Of a DNA stretch of 64,000 nt, positions 8,065 to 16,407 are shown in pieces. How positions within the stretch are numbered: the first letter of the stretch is position 1; every line of letters begins with the position of its first letter. This DNA comes from Sphingopyxis sp. CCNWLW2. Lineage in GTDB: Bacteria; Pseudomonadota; Alphaproteobacteria; Sphingomonadales; Sphingomonadaceae. Under the pieces are notes generated by a model that saw only the letters and a list, made by a program, of their open reading frames with translations, had not been told where the DNA came from and ran no database searches. The position numbers were made by a program, and so were the translations under genes. The stretch covers positions 620,001-684,000 of the forward strand of contig NZ_JBAWKJ010000003.1 of NCBI RefSeq assembly GCF_037095755.1. The letters are read 5' to 3'.

Positions 8065-8697
8065 TCACAGGGTCATGATGCCGCGCTTGAGTGCGGCGGT
8101 CACCGCGTGTGTACGATCGCGCACGTCGAGCTTTGCAAAAATGCTCTTCATGTGGGCTTTGACGGTTTCCTCCGAAATCGAGAGTTTCCAGGCCACATCC
8201 TTGTTCGCCGCACCTGCAGCGACGAGGGTGAGTATGCTGATCTCACGCTCGCTGAGCGGATCATCGGCCGCGTGGTAGGCGATCTCTTGCGCTATCTCCG
8301 GTGGAATGTGGCGGCGGCCGGCGTGCACCGCGCGGATCGTATCGAGCAGTTCCTTGCGCACCGAGGTCTTCAGCAAATAGGCTGAAGCGCCCGCTTTCAG
8401 CGCCTGTGCAGCCTGCACGTCGCCGTCGTAAGTCGTCAGGACGATGACGCGCGCATTACGCCATTCACGCCGGATGGCGGTGATCGCCTCGATGCCTCCC
8501 ATCCCGGGCATCTGCAGGTCCATTATCGTAACATCCGGGCGCAGGTTCGCGAAAGCCGCAACGGCTTCCTGGCCGTTCGAGGCCTCTCCCACCACGATCA
8601 TGTCAGGCTGGAATTCGACGATCGCGGCGATGCCATCGCGGAGCGCGGGATGATCGTCCACCGTCAAGATCCGGATTCGCTGTGATTCTCCGCTCAT
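8065..8697 (-). CDS. NarL/LuxR-family response regulator
   Basis: A protein of 210 residues. The ATG at 8697 overlaps the stop of the upstream sensor-kinase gene as ATGA, pointing to translational coupling. The receiver domain carries VDDHPALRDG, phospho-acceptor Asp60 in IMDLQMPG, and LTTYDGD with the switch Thr. Residues 145-205 form a LuxR-type helix-turn-helix (LSEREISILTLVAAGAANKDVAWKLSISEETVKAHM). It is the cognate regulator of the membrane sensor encoded at 8694-11720, the usual partner for HisKA_3 kinases. DNA targets cannot be deduced from the window. Confidence 0.93.
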   Translation of the reverse strand: MSGESQRIRILTVDDHPALRDGIAAIVEFQPDMIVVGEASNGQEAVAAFANLRPDVTIMDLQMPGMGGIEAITAIRREWRNARVIVLTTYDGDVQAAQALKAGASAYLLKTSVRKELLDTIRAVHAGRRHIPPEIAQEIAYHAADDPLSEREISILTLVAAGAANKDVAWKLSISEETVKAHMKSIFAKLDVRDRTHAVTAALKRGIMTL

Positions 8698-11600
8698 CTC
8701 GCCGACCCCAACCACCGGTTCAGGAACGCGGACCACCGCCTGCGATCATAGGAGGGTACGTAGGCGGCACCGGCGGGGATCGATAGCACGACTTCGGTGC
8801 CCGCGTTCTTGCGGCTGCTTATCGTAAGAGCGCCGCCTACTCGGAGCGCCCGCTCGCGCATTCCGGTGAGGCCGAAATGCCCTGTCGGGGCATCCCCGGC
8901 CGCCAGTCCGGCCGGAAGTCCGACACCATCGTCGTGAAGGTCGAAGCGGAGTTCGCCCGACCGGTAGCTGAGGATGGCTTCGATCCGGCGCGCCCGCGCG
9001 TGTTGAAAGGCGTTGCGAATCGCTTCTGCGGCCACATTTTCCACTTCGTCATGAACCATCGGATGCAGTTCCCTTGGATGGCCTTCGACAGTCAAGGCAA
9101 AACGAGTCGTCGAATGGGCGGCCATCTCTTCGGCGACATCGGTGATGGCTTTCGCGAGGTCCCCGCTCACGGTGCGCAGTTCGCGGACGCGGTCGCGGCC
9201 CTCAATCAGCGCTGCATCAGCCCTGTCGAGCGCCTGCTCGACGACCGGCCGAAGCGGCTGGTCTGGAGGAATGCGGTCGGCGACGGCCTGAAAGCGCAAC
9301 ACCAGCCCCTGAAACGATTGCAGCAAGGTGTCGTGCAGTTCACGAGCAATCCTCTCGCGCTCGGCAAGGCGTGCCTCCAGGGCAGCCCGTACACCCGCGG
9401 TGACCTGCCTAAGCCGGAGTGAATAGGCTATCCACAACAGGGCGCACAGCGCCAGGATCGTCAACAGCATGAACCAGTTCGATTGCAGAAATGTCGGTGG
9501 GATGGTGAACTCGAGGGTCGCACCGTCGCGGTTCCAAACGCCGTCGTTGTTCCTGGCAATAACCCGAAAGCGATAAGTACCGGGCCCCAGATTGGTATAG
9601 AAAGCCTGACGCCGTAGGCCGGGGTTTTGCCAATGCTTTTCCGCGCCTTCCAACTGATAGCGGACTAGGACCCGCTCGGGGATGGACAGGCTGAGGGCGG
9701 AAAAAGCGATTTCAATCGAAGTGGTGCCGGACGGCAGGGTCACCCGGGTCGGATCGCGGTGAATTACTCCATTTGCGCGCAACGCCGAAACAGTGACCGG
9801 TGGGGGGATTGGATTGCGCCTCAATCGAGTGGGATCGATCCAGACCGTACCGGCCGCGGTGGCGAACCACAGCCGCCCGTCGCCCCCGCGGACGACATCG
9901 CGTTTGCCCTCCCGGACGTTGTAGGCTGGCAACCCGTCGCGCGAATCGAAAATCTGCGGGTTCAAAGGACGACTAGGATCGTCGAAAGCGCGATCGAGCT
10001 CCGCCGTCAGCACACGCGTGATACCCCGTCTGCCCATGAGCCAGGTTTCGCCGTCTGGTGTCTGCGAGATTCCGGTTAGTCCAGCAACGGCAGGAACCTG
10101 TTCCGCGTCGAGGAGGCGAACGCTTTCGCCGCGAAGCCGCGCGAGGCCGAATCCCCCGCCAAGAAGAACGCCGTCCGATCCTTCGTACATCGTCCGCAGG
10201 TCGCGCAACGGCCGCGCACGGCCGATCTCGGTCTGGCGCGGAAAGTCTATCCGGCGGAGCGAACCTGTGGTGACCGAGACGAGCAAGCTGCCGTCCCTTT
10301 TCGCGATCAGCGTCTTTCTGGCCCGCGTGCCATCGCCTCCCAAAAGTGCTTGAAACGTCCAACCGGTCCCCTTCTGGCGGTAAAGGCCGCCCGAATCCGT
10401 GAGCCACAAGGCCCCGTGCCGGTCGACGGCGCAATCGTTGAAGCCCATTTCGGAGGAGGGGCGGGGGAGGTCGGTCCGCCGGTTGTCGTGAAAGCGAACC
10501 AAGCGGCGCGCCGTGACCATCCAAATGACGCCATCCGGTCCTTCGCAAAGCGCTTCCGTGTCTCCCCCCTTGTCCAGCACGACGTCCGGCATGCCCCGCG
10601 GGCGGATTCGATAGATCCGATCGGCGCCTCCGACGTAGACGCTCCCGTCGGAGGCGCCGAGCAGGACATCTCCCCAAGCGGGAATATGGCTTAGCAAAGG
10701 CTCGACGGCGACGTGCGCATCGCGAAAACGATCCAGCCCCAGCGCCGTGCCGACCCAGATATTGCCCTCGTGATCCTCCAAAACCGCAGGGGAAAGGTTA
10801 GAGGTGAGGCCGTCGCTTTCCCGAATGACGCTGACTCGCGCAGCCGCCGCGGCGGATGAAGATTCGCCGGCCGCGTCAGGAGTCAGCACGCGGAATATTC
10901 CTTCGGGTCCGGTGATGCCCCAGAGGTTCCCGTCGCGATCGAATAACGTACCGACCGCTCGCGGCGCGGGCGGCGTTGGATATAAGAACCGGCCCAAGCG
11001 CCGCGGCGCCACGGCCCGCGTTCCACCCGCGTCCGTGAGCCAGATCTGGCCGGCCGCGTCTTCGCTCAGCGCCGCATGGCCGATGGGAATGACTGTTGCT
11101 TTCCGGAACCGGTTGGTTCCTCGGGGCAGCGAATAGACTGATTGAAGGGTGGTCAGCCATAGAGTGCCGTCGCGCGCGGCGAGGATGTCGATGGGGTGCT
11201 CCTGCGGCAACCCCCAGCTTGCGCCCACCTGTCGCCAGCCCCCATTCTGATAACGCATGAGGTGAGGGAAGACGCCGCCCAGTTCGGTCCAGATCGCGCC
11301 GTCGGCGGTCTGTGCGAAGGATATCACATAGGCCCGCGCGTTCGGCACGCCGGCGTCGCGCAGTTTTCCGCCGCGATAAGTTTCAATTCCGCCGGACGAA
11401 TAACCGACCCAGACAGTGCCGTCGCGAGCGACCATGAGGGCGCTGACGGCGGTGCGGTCGTCCCGAGGCCGGGCGGGAGATATCCGCTCGAAACTGATTC
11501 CGTCGAAACGGAACAACCCGTCGCGGGCACCGATCCAAAGATAGCCATCGCGCCCCTGCGCCAGCGAAAGGATGAAGTCAGGAGCGCCATCCTCGGCCGA

Positions 11601-11720
11601 GGTCCAGCGGGTGTGGGTATATTGCGCGATGTTCCGGGTAGGATCGAGCGCCCATGCCGGTGCGAGCCCGACCAATGTGGCAAGCATGACCGCCGCCTTG
11701 AGCCACTGAGCCAACCGCAT
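8694..11720 (-). CDS. Two-component sensor kinase with periplasmic beta-propeller (Reg_prop/Y_Y_Y)
   Basis: A protein of 1008 residues. A signal peptide (MRLAQWLKAAVMLATLVGLAPAWA) is followed by about 14 repeats of the type DGxLWxGxxxGLxRF, the two-component-regulator propeller repeats, across residues 30-640. A Y_Y_Y domain at about 670-745 (VRYQLEGAEKHW, then LGPGTYRFRVIARNNDGVW), one membrane helix (about 752-770) and a HisKA_3 dimerisation domain follow. ARELHDTLLQS places the phospho-His at about 796. The HATPase ends with DDGVGLPAG and GLTGMRERA. It senses something outside the cytoplasm; the ligand is unknown. It is translationally coupled to the NarL-type regulator. A plus-strand small membrane protein gene is divergent to it. 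Confidence 0.93.
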   Translation of the reverse strand: MRLAQWLKAAVMLATLVGLAPAWALDPTRNIAQYTHTRWTSAEDGAPDFILSLAQGRDGYLWIGARDGLFRFDGISFERISPARPRDDRTAVSALMVARDGTVWVGYSSGGIETYRGGKLRDAGVPNARAYVISFAQTADGAIWTELGGVFPHLMRYQNGGWRQVGASWGLPQEHPIDILAARDGTLWLTTLQSVYSLPRGTNRFRKATVIPIGHAALSEDAAGQIWLTDAGGTRAVAPRRLGRFLYPTPPAPRAVGTLFDRDGNLWGITGPEGIFRVLTPDAAGESSSAAAAARVSVIRESDGLTSNLSPAVLEDHEGNIWVGTALGLDRFRDAHVAVEPLLSHIPAWGDVLLGASDGSVYVGGADRIYRIRPRGMPDVVLDKGGDTEALCEGPDGVIWMVTARRLVRFHDNRRTDLPRPSSEMGFNDCAVDRHGALWLTDSGGLYRQKGTGWTFQALLGGDGTRARKTLIAKRDGSLLVSVTTGSLRRIDFPRQTEIGRARPLRDLRTMYEGSDGVLLGGGFGLARLRGESVRLLDAEQVPAVAGLTGISQTPDGETWLMGRRGITRVLTAELDRAFDDPSRPLNPQIFDSRDGLPAYNVREGKRDVVRGGDGRLWFATAAGTVWIDPTRLRRNPIPPPVTVSALRANGVIHRDPTRVTLPSGTTSIEIAFSALSLSIPERVLVRYQLEGAEKHWQNPGLRRQAFYTNLGPGTYRFRVIARNNDGVWNRDGATLEFTIPPTFLQSNWFMLLTILALCALLWIAYSLRLRQVTAGVRAALEARLAERERIARELHDTLLQSFQGLVLRFQAVADRIPPDQPLRPVVEQALDRADAALIEGRDRVRELRTVSGDLAKAITDVAEEMAAHSTTRFALTVEGHPRELHPMVHDEVENVAAEAIRNAFQHARARRIEAILSYRSGELRFDLHDDGVGLPAGLAAGDAPTGHFGLTGMRERALRVGGALTISSRKNAGTEVVLSIPAGAAYVPSYDRRRWSAFLNRWLGSAR

Positions 11721-11826
11721 GGCATGCCTTTGCCCAAGCCGCCCGATCGTGCAAGCCTCGAAAGGGTGTTTGCCCCATAGCGCATATGGGGGTTCTGGTC
11801 GCCGGTTGACCCGCTACCAACAGTTC

Positions 11827-12186
11827 ATGAAGCAATTGTTTTCGGTTTATCCCGCCGGCCTTGCTGGTTTCGCGCTGCTGCTCTTGCGATGTTCCCTTGC
11901 GCTTGTTCTCACATTCTCGGCATCGGAATTTTTCGACCTTCGTTCCTGGCCGGCGCTCCTTGTTGATGGGCTGGCGATCGCTTTGGTTGCGGGCTTTGCT
12001 ACCCGGATCATCGCCGCGTCGGCGAGCGTAGCCGGTGTTCTGGTACTGGTGGCCAATGACCACGCGACGCTGATTTTTCTCGCCGGCCGATCGATCGACG
12101 CCCTCGCGCTGGCGTTGATTGGACCCGGCGCCTATTCGATTGACGCAGCGTTGTACGGGCGTGCCACGATCAACTTGCCCAGGTGA
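11827..12186 (+). CDS. Small integral membrane protein, DoxX-like
   Basis: A protein of 119 residues starting MKQLFSVYPAGLAGFALLLLRC, with four predicted membrane helices (about residues 10-30, 40-60, 64-82, 88-106). The opening AGFALLLLR and the general four-helix pattern resemble DoxX-type or YphA-like small membrane proteins. It is divergent to the beta-propeller sensor gene, and the roughly 100 bp between the two starts must hold both promoters. No catalytic residues can be named. The family assignment is tentative; membrane location is clear. Confidence 0.6.
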   Translation: MKQLFSVYPAGLAGFALLLLRCSLALVLTFSASEFFDLRSWPALLVDGLAIALVAGFATRIIAASASVAGVLVLVANDHATLIFLAGRSIDALALALIGPGAYSIDAALYGRATINLPR

Positions 12187-12357
12187 GCTTCGATCGCGGA
12201 GTTCTCCAGACCTTGCGCCGGTGAGAGCGACCGGGCTTTCCCATAGCCGCTTGGGTTCCCAATTCTCACACGCGTCCGGGACCAAGCATCTCGTTTCGGC
12301 TGTTCGTTATGTCGAAAGACGGACGAGTTCAAATCGGTCATAAAATATCGAACTAAA

Positions 12358-12377
12358 AGTTTCCTCTGTCGGAAACT
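12358..12377. promoter_or_regulatory. Upstream operator palindrome of the ArsR unit
   Basis: AGTTTCC-N6-GGAAACT is a perfect 7-bp inverted repeat. It lies 47 bp (centre to centre) upstream of a second palindrome built from the same half-site. Between the two is TTGACT (12382-12387), a good -35 candidate. The arrangement is typical of an autoregulated ArsR-type promoter with two dimer sites. Confidence 0.65.
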
Positions 12378-12402
12378 ATCCTTGACTCTCGTTGTGCTGA
12401 TG

Positions 12403-12426
12403 ATAGTTTCCTTTAGAAGAAACTAT
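12403..12426. promoter_or_regulatory. Downstream operator palindrome of the ArsR unit
   Basis: ATAGTTTC-N8-GAAACTAT is a perfect 8-bp inverted repeat ending 14 bp before the ArsR start codon. The half-site GGAAACTATC (12371-12380) recurs inverted at 12402-12411, so both palindromes are built on the same motif. Binding here would block the promoter beginning at the TTGACT box at 12382. Confidence 0.65.
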
Positions 12427-12439
12427 TGGATGCGAGACG

Positions 12440-12793
12440 ATGCACGCCCAAACTCAGGCCCTTGACCGCATGTTCCTGGCGCTAGCGGATCCCCATCGCC
12501 GCGGCATGGTCGAACATCTCAGCGTCGGGCCGGCGACGGTGAAGGAACTGGCAGCCCCTGCAGGCATGCGGCTGCCCTCGGCGGTCAAGCATCTCCAGGT
12601 GCTGGAAGCGGGTGGGATCGTGACTTCCCGAAAGGCAGGTCGGAGCCGCACCTACAGCCTCGAGGCCGGGGCATTGAGAAGGATTGGCGATTGGGCGCGC
12701 AGCCGGGAAGCGGCGTGGAACAACGCTTTCGACCGGCTTGGCGAAGCGATGCTGCAGATAGCTGAAGAAGGAACCACCCATGACGAAACATAA
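12440..12793 (+). CDS. ArsR-family winged-helix repressor
   Basis: A protein of 117 residues. The start MHAQTQALDRMFLALADPHRRGMVEHL matches the helix 1-2 region of ArsR/SmtB proteins of the non-metal group, often paired with an AHSA1/SRPBCC gene. The recognition helix is within LPSAVKHLQVLEAGGIV, and the wing is RKAGRSRTYSLE. No Cys metal-binding motif is present. The end overlaps the next gene by 14 bp. Two palindromes lie immediately upstream, so it is probably autoregulated and controls the three-gene unit it heads (ArsR, SRPBCC, hydrolase). Confidence 0.93.
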   Translation: MHAQTQALDRMFLALADPHRRGMVEHLSVGPATVKELAAPAGMRLPSAVKHLQVLEAGGIVTSRKAGRSRTYSLEAGALRRIGDWARSREAAWNNAFDRLGEAMLQIAEEGTTHDET

Positions 12794-13256
12794 GATCGAG
12801 CACAGCATGTTCGTGATCGAGCGTGACCTGCCCGGAAGTCCCAGGCACGCGTTCCGCTTCTGGTCCGAGCCCGAACTCAAGGACCGCTGGAGCGGTTGCC
12901 ACGCGGACTGGACGACACTCGAAGACCGGTTCGACTTTCGGCCCGGCGGGATGGAGATCAAGCGCTGGCGCACCCCCGAGGGCGATGAACTGACGTTCCA
13001 CGCCTTCTATCTCGATATCGTGCCCGAACAGCGGATCATCTACGCCTATGAGATGAGCTTCAAGGGCGAACGATTGTCGGCTTCGCTCGTGACGATCGAG
13101 TTCAAGTCCGTCGATAGGCGGACGCAGATGAAGTTCACGGAACAGGCCGTATTTCTGGCGGGCGGAGGCGCCGGTGAGCAGCGTGTCCTTGGGACCGAGC
13201 AAGGTTTTGACAGGCTTGCTGATGTCATGGTGCACGAGGCTTCCGATGCGGCGTGA
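12780..13256 (+). CDS. SRPBCC/AHSA1-family protein
   Basis: A protein of 158 residues with the AHSA1 layout: an N-terminal strand (SMFVIERDLPGSPRHAFRFWSEPELKDRW), a mid-domain FDFRPGGMEIKRWRTPEG and a C-terminal FTEQAVFLAGGGAGEQRVLGTEQGFDRL. These proteins form a START-like hydrophobic cavity and are very often cotranscribed with an ArsR repressor, as here (14-bp overlap). The ligand is unknown. The last codons overlap the start of the secreted hydrolase gene by 11 bp. Confidence 0.9.
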   Translation: MTKHKIEHSMFVIERDLPGSPRHAFRFWSEPELKDRWSGCHADWTTLEDRFDFRPGGMEIKRWRTPEGDELTFHAFYLDIVPEQRIIYAYEMSFKGERLSASLVTIEFKSVDRRTQMKFTEQAVFLAGGGAGEQRVLGTEQGFDRLADVMVHEASDAA

Positions 13257-14157
13257 CCTTGTCGCTGTTCGACGTGCGCCGGGGCCTTGGTATGTCGCCC
13301 GGCCAATTTATCGCGCCGCCGCTCTTTGTCTCCTGTTTGTCCTTTCGGCCGCAGTCGCCAGCGCCCAGCCTGCTGGCGGGAAGAGCGGATATGCCGAGAT
13401 CGGCGCGCTCAAGATGTACTATGAAGTGCATGGCGAGGGGGCGCCTTTGCTGATTCTGCACGGGGGCGGATCCACCGTTGGGACAAGCTTCGGCGCCATC
13501 CTGCCAGAGCTTGCGAAAGCGCATATGGTCCTGGCGCCCGAACAGCAGGGGCATGGCCATACCGCCGATCTCGACCGGCCACTATCCTACCGGCAAATGG
13601 CCGACGATACCGCTGCACTCTTCAAGCGGCTGGGTCTTCGTCAAGTCGATGTGCTGGGCTTCAGCAATGGCGGAGGCGTTGCGATCGAGCTGGCGATCCG
13701 GCATCCCGAGCTGGTTCACCGGCTCGTTCTGGGCTCGGTCTATTATCGCCGCGACGATATTCGTCCCGAGTTGCTGCGCTCCTTTGAGACCGCTAACGCG
13801 CAAAGCATGCCCGAAATCTATAGAAAGGCCTATCTTGCGGTAGCGCCCAATCCCGACGACCTCCCCAGGCTGACGCCGAAGCTGATGCACAACCTGCTGT
13901 CGTTCGAAGGATGGAGCGAGGCGGAGCTGGGCTCGATCCAAGCGCCAACCATGATCCTGCAAGGTAATTATGATGTGGCTCCGCTCGAGCATATTGCGGC
14001 GATGGCTCGCATCATTCCGGGCGCGCAAGTCGTCGTTCTGCCGGGAGGCCACGGCGCCTATTTGGGTGAAGCGATGGCGGCCATCCCCGGAAGCCGCCTC
14101 CCCACATATGCGACGGGCATTATACTCGAGTTTCTGAACGGAGGAGCGCCCCGATGA
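13246..14157 (+). CDS. Exported alpha/beta hydrolase
   Basis: A protein of 303 residues from the ATG at 13246, which overlaps the SRPBCC gene by 11 bp. A basic N-terminus and hydrophobic stretch (AAALCLLFVLSAAVASAQP) indicate export. The fold has an oxyanion-hole HGGG (about residues 72-75), a nucleophile elbow GFSNGG with Ser140, an acidic residue near NYDVAP and a His in GGHGAY. Similar proteins are annotated as haloperoxidase- or esterase-like hydrolases; the substrate is unknown. It is the third gene of the ArsR-controlled unit and so is probably induced when the repressor releases. Confidence 0.85.
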   Translation: MRRDLVAVRRAPGPWYVARPIYRAAALCLLFVLSAAVASAQPAGGKSGYAEIGALKMYYEVHGEGAPLLILHGGGSTVGTSFGAILPELAKAHMVLAPEQQGHGHTADLDRPLSYRQMADDTAALFKRLGLRQVDVLGFSNGGGVAIELAIRHPELVHRLVLGSVYYRRDDIRPELLRSFETANAQSMPEIYRKAYLAVAPNPDDLPRLTPKLMHNLLSFEGWSEAELGSIQAPTMILQGNYDVAPLEHIAAMARIIPGAQVVVLPGGHGAYLGEAMAAIPGSRLPTYATGIILEFLNGGAPR

Positions 14158-14585
14158 CATGGGTCAGAAAGGCCGCGGAGAAGGCTTCTCCTGATTGTAT
14201 GTAATGGCCGAAAAATGGGAGCCGGACAGGTGGGATGCTCGTCTGCCAATTCGTTGGCCATGGGGGGAAACCGGAAAAATCCCCATGTTCATCATCTCCG
14301 TCGGGTCCGATTAACACGGCTCCTTCAGTATCCGCTGCCTTGACGGCGGGGTCGTGCGCGGATCCGGGATCGGGAAGGAGGCGATCCGTCGCGCTCGGTT
14401 CTTTTGAGCGATCCGGCCGCATCGGTGTAAGATGCAAGATATGACGGTTTTCTTGTACCGAGCGGGGAGCAAAGCCCCATGGTACAGAGGCTTTCGCATG
14501 TCTCAGGTCTGCACTCCGCTGCGGACCTTCGATAGTTCTCCAGACATCGGACGCGATTGGCGTCGTTATCTGGAAGGCAAAAGCC
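14158..14585. other. Intergenic region of about 430 bp with a GGTACA inverted pair
   Basis: No convincing gene is seen on either strand. At 14453-14487 an imperfect inverted repeat has outer arms TTGTACC and GGTACAG and inner arms GGGG and CCCC. It could be a hairpin or a pair of regulator half-sites. The GGTACA half-site also occurs upstream of the MocR and GNAT genes farther on. The promoter of the NmrA-like gene at 14586 must lie here. Confidence 0.45.
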
Positions 14586-15347
14586 ATGAAGATCGTCGTG
14601 ATCGGGGGGACCGGGCTCATCGGTTCGAAAGTTGTTACCAAGCTCGAAGAGCGCGGGCATCAGGCGATTGCCGCGGCGCCCAACACCGGCGTCAACACCA
14701 TTACCGGCGAAGGGCTTGCTGATGCGCTGACCGGCGCGCAGGTAGTCGTCGATCTCGCCAACTCGCCATCGTTCGATGATCAGTCTGCGATGGACTTCTT
14801 CCAGACCGCGGGCCGGAATATCGCCGCAGCCGAAAAGACGGCGGGCGTCGGCCTGCATATCGCGCTGTCGGTCGTGGGCACCGACAAGCTGCAGGACAGC
14901 GGCTATTTTCGCGCCAAGCTGGCGCAAGAAAATATCATCCGCGACAGCGGCATTCCCTATACGATCCTGCACGCCACCCAGTTCATGGAATTTTTGCGCG
15001 GTATCGCCCAATCGTCGATGATCGACGGCGAGGTCCGCCTGTCGGATGCCTTCATCCAGCCGATGGCGGCCGAGGATGTCGCCGACGCGGTGGTAGCTGC
15101 GGCGCTCTCCGAACCGGCGAACCGCATCATCGAAATCGGCGGGCCCGAGAAATTCCGCCTGTCCGAGATCGTCGCGACGGTGCTCGCATATGACAAGGAC
15201 CCGCACCCCGTCACGGTGGATTCCGAGGCGCGCTACTTCGGGGTCAAGCTGGCGGAGGATTCCTTGATCCCCGGTGAGGGCGTGAAGCTCGGCGCCACGC
15301 GCTTCGACTGGTGGCTCGCCAATGTGCCGCCGCCGCCGAAGAAATAA
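14586..15347 (+). CDS. NmrA-like NAD(P)-binding oxidoreductase (atypical SDR)
   Basis: A protein of 253 residues. The N-terminal Rossmann motif IGGTGLIGSKVV (GxxGxxG) binds NAD(P). The rest follows NmrA/SDR_a5-type proteins: VVDLANSPSF, the LSVVGTDKL strand, YFRAKLAQENIIRDSGIPYTILHATQFMEF and a late EIGGPE segment. The active-site Tyr-x3-Lys is YFRAK, so enzymatic activity is possible. It starts a plus-strand run that continues with a membrane protein, AhpD-like protein, GST and a hydrolase-OsmC fusion. The substrate is unknown; quinones or similar redox-active compounds are reasonable. Confidence 0.88.
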   Translation: MKIVVIGGTGLIGSKVVTKLEERGHQAIAAAPNTGVNTITGEGLADALTGAQVVVDLANSPSFDDQSAMDFFQTAGRNIAAAEKTAGVGLHIALSVVGTDKLQDSGYFRAKLAQENIIRDSGIPYTILHATQFMEFLRGIAQSSMIDGEVRLSDAFIQPMAAEDVADAVVAAALSEPANRIIEIGGPEKFRLSEIVATVLAYDKDPHPVTVDSEARYFGVKLAEDSLIPGEGVKLGATRFDWWLANVPPPPKK

Positions 15348-15375
15348 GCGTCCACACCATCGAAGGAGCTTCGCC

Positions 15376-15792
15376 ATGTTCAAGCAGATCAGTCTCGGCC
15401 TGGCCGTCATTCTCGGTATCGGGGCCGAAGCAAATGGGCTTTACATGCTCTATTCGCCCGCGGGTTGGTATTTCGCGGTGCCGGGCGTCACAACGACCGG
15501 TCCTTTCAACCAGCATTTCATCCGTGACATCGGCCTGATCTTCCTTTTCATGGGGACGGCTTTCCTTGTCGGCGCCTTCCGGCCGCAATATCGGGTCTTG
15601 CTGTGGGCGACCGCCACGCTGTGGCTCTGGGGCCACGCGCTGTTTCATTTCTGGGAGGTCGCGGTCGGCATCTGCGGACCCGAGGTCCTGGCTCGCGACT
15701 TTCCCGCCGTCACGCTTCCCGCAATCCTCGGCACTCTGCTGACGGCCTGGGCCGTCGCGGACGCCCGGCGTACCCGCGCGCAGCCTGCCTGA
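15376..15792 (+). CDS. Small four-helix membrane protein
   Basis: A protein of 138 residues from the ATG at 15376 with GAAGGAG just upstream (15362-15368). Four hydrophobic segments (about residues 5-22, 48-66, 74-94, 110-128) make it an integral membrane protein; the Phe/Trp/His cluster ATLWLWGHALFHFWEV sits in the third. I do not recognise a named family with certainty. It lies 28 bp after the NmrA-like gene and 33 bp before the AhpD-like gene, so it is almost surely in their operon. Confidence 0.75.
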   Translation: MFKQISLGLAVILGIGAEANGLYMLYSPAGWYFAVPGVTTTGPFNQHFIRDIGLIFLFMGTAFLVGAFRPQYRVLLWATATLWLWGHALFHFWEVAVGICGPEVLARDFPAVTLPAILGTLLTAWAVADARRTRAQPA

Positions 15793-15825
15793 ACGATTCT
15801 ACCCCACCGAAAGTGAAGGAGACGA

Positions 15826-16293
15826 ATGATGACCCCGCGTATGAATATTTTCCAAGCTGCCCCCGACGCCATGAAGGCCATGCTCGCCGTCGAAGCCAGC
15901 TTTGAAACTTCGGGCCTCGAACATGGCCTGATCGAACTGGTGAAGCTGCGCGCGTCGCAGATCAACGGCTGCGCTTTCTGCATCCACATGCACGTCAAGG
16001 ACGCGGTCAAGCATGGCGAGAATGACATGCGCATCCACCTGCTCAGCGCCTGGCGCCATTCACCGGTCTTTACCGACCGCGAACGCGCGGCGCTCAACTG
16101 GACCGAAGTACTGACGCGTGTCGCCAAGTCGCATGCCCCTGATGCTGACTTTGAACTGCTCAAGGCGCACTTCAGCGACAAGGAGATCGCCTATCTGACC
16201 GTTGTGATCGGCGCGATCAACTTCTGGAATCAGGTGCAGATCGGTCTTCGTATGATCCATCCGGCTGAAGAAGCTGCCGCCATCGCGGCCTGA
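15826..16293 (+). CDS. AhpD-like carboxymuconolactone decarboxylase-family protein
   Basis: A protein of 155 residues. The motif NGCAFCIHMH has Cys49, Cys52 and His56, the E-x-C-x2-C-x3-H redox centre of AhpD-type alkylhydroperoxidases, preceded by the family signature LIELVKLRASQI. The C-terminal INFWNQVQIGLR helix is also typical. AhpD homologues reduce peroxides or peroxidatic partners. It follows the membrane protein within one operon and is preceded by AAGGAG. A strong terminator lies downstream, so the operon probably ends here. Confidence 0.93.
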   Translation: MMTPRMNIFQAAPDAMKAMLAVEASFETSGLEHGLIELVKLRASQINGCAFCIHMHVKDAVKHGENDMRIHLLSAWRHSPVFTDRERAALNWTEVLTRVAKSHAPDADFELLKAHFSDKEIAYLTVVIGAINFWNQVQIGLRMIHPAEEAAAIAA

Positions 16294-16343
16294 TGAACCC
16301 CACGGGATTCGAAGCCGCCGACCCTCCCGCTTCGATCCCGACT

Positions 16344-16385
16344 GTCGCTGGAGCGCTGCCCCCTCTTCCGCCGCGCTCCAGCGAC
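16344..16385 (+). terminator. Rho-independent terminator after the AhpD-like gene
   Basis: GTCGCTGGAGCG (16344-16355) pairs perfectly with CGCTCCAGCGAC (16374-16385) around an 18-nt loop and is followed directly by TCCTTTTTC. The 12-bp stem plus T-run is a clear intrinsic terminator. It separates the NmrA/AhpD operon from the GST gene, whose start is 22 bp further on, so part of the GST transcript may arise from readthrough. Confidence 0.75.
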
Positions 16386-16407
16386 TCCTTTTTCAGGGAA
16401 TTGCACC

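Noticed and set aside
14158..14585. A gene upstream of the NmrA-like gene (frames of 69 to 173 codons on both strands)
   Set aside because: None has a ribosome-binding site or a motif, and they overlap each other; the region is treated as non-coding.
16293..16343. tRNA-like stretch before the GST gene (GATTCGAAGCC)
   Set aside because: The T-loop-like bases lack a pairing T-stem and no anticodon or acceptor arm fits on either strand.
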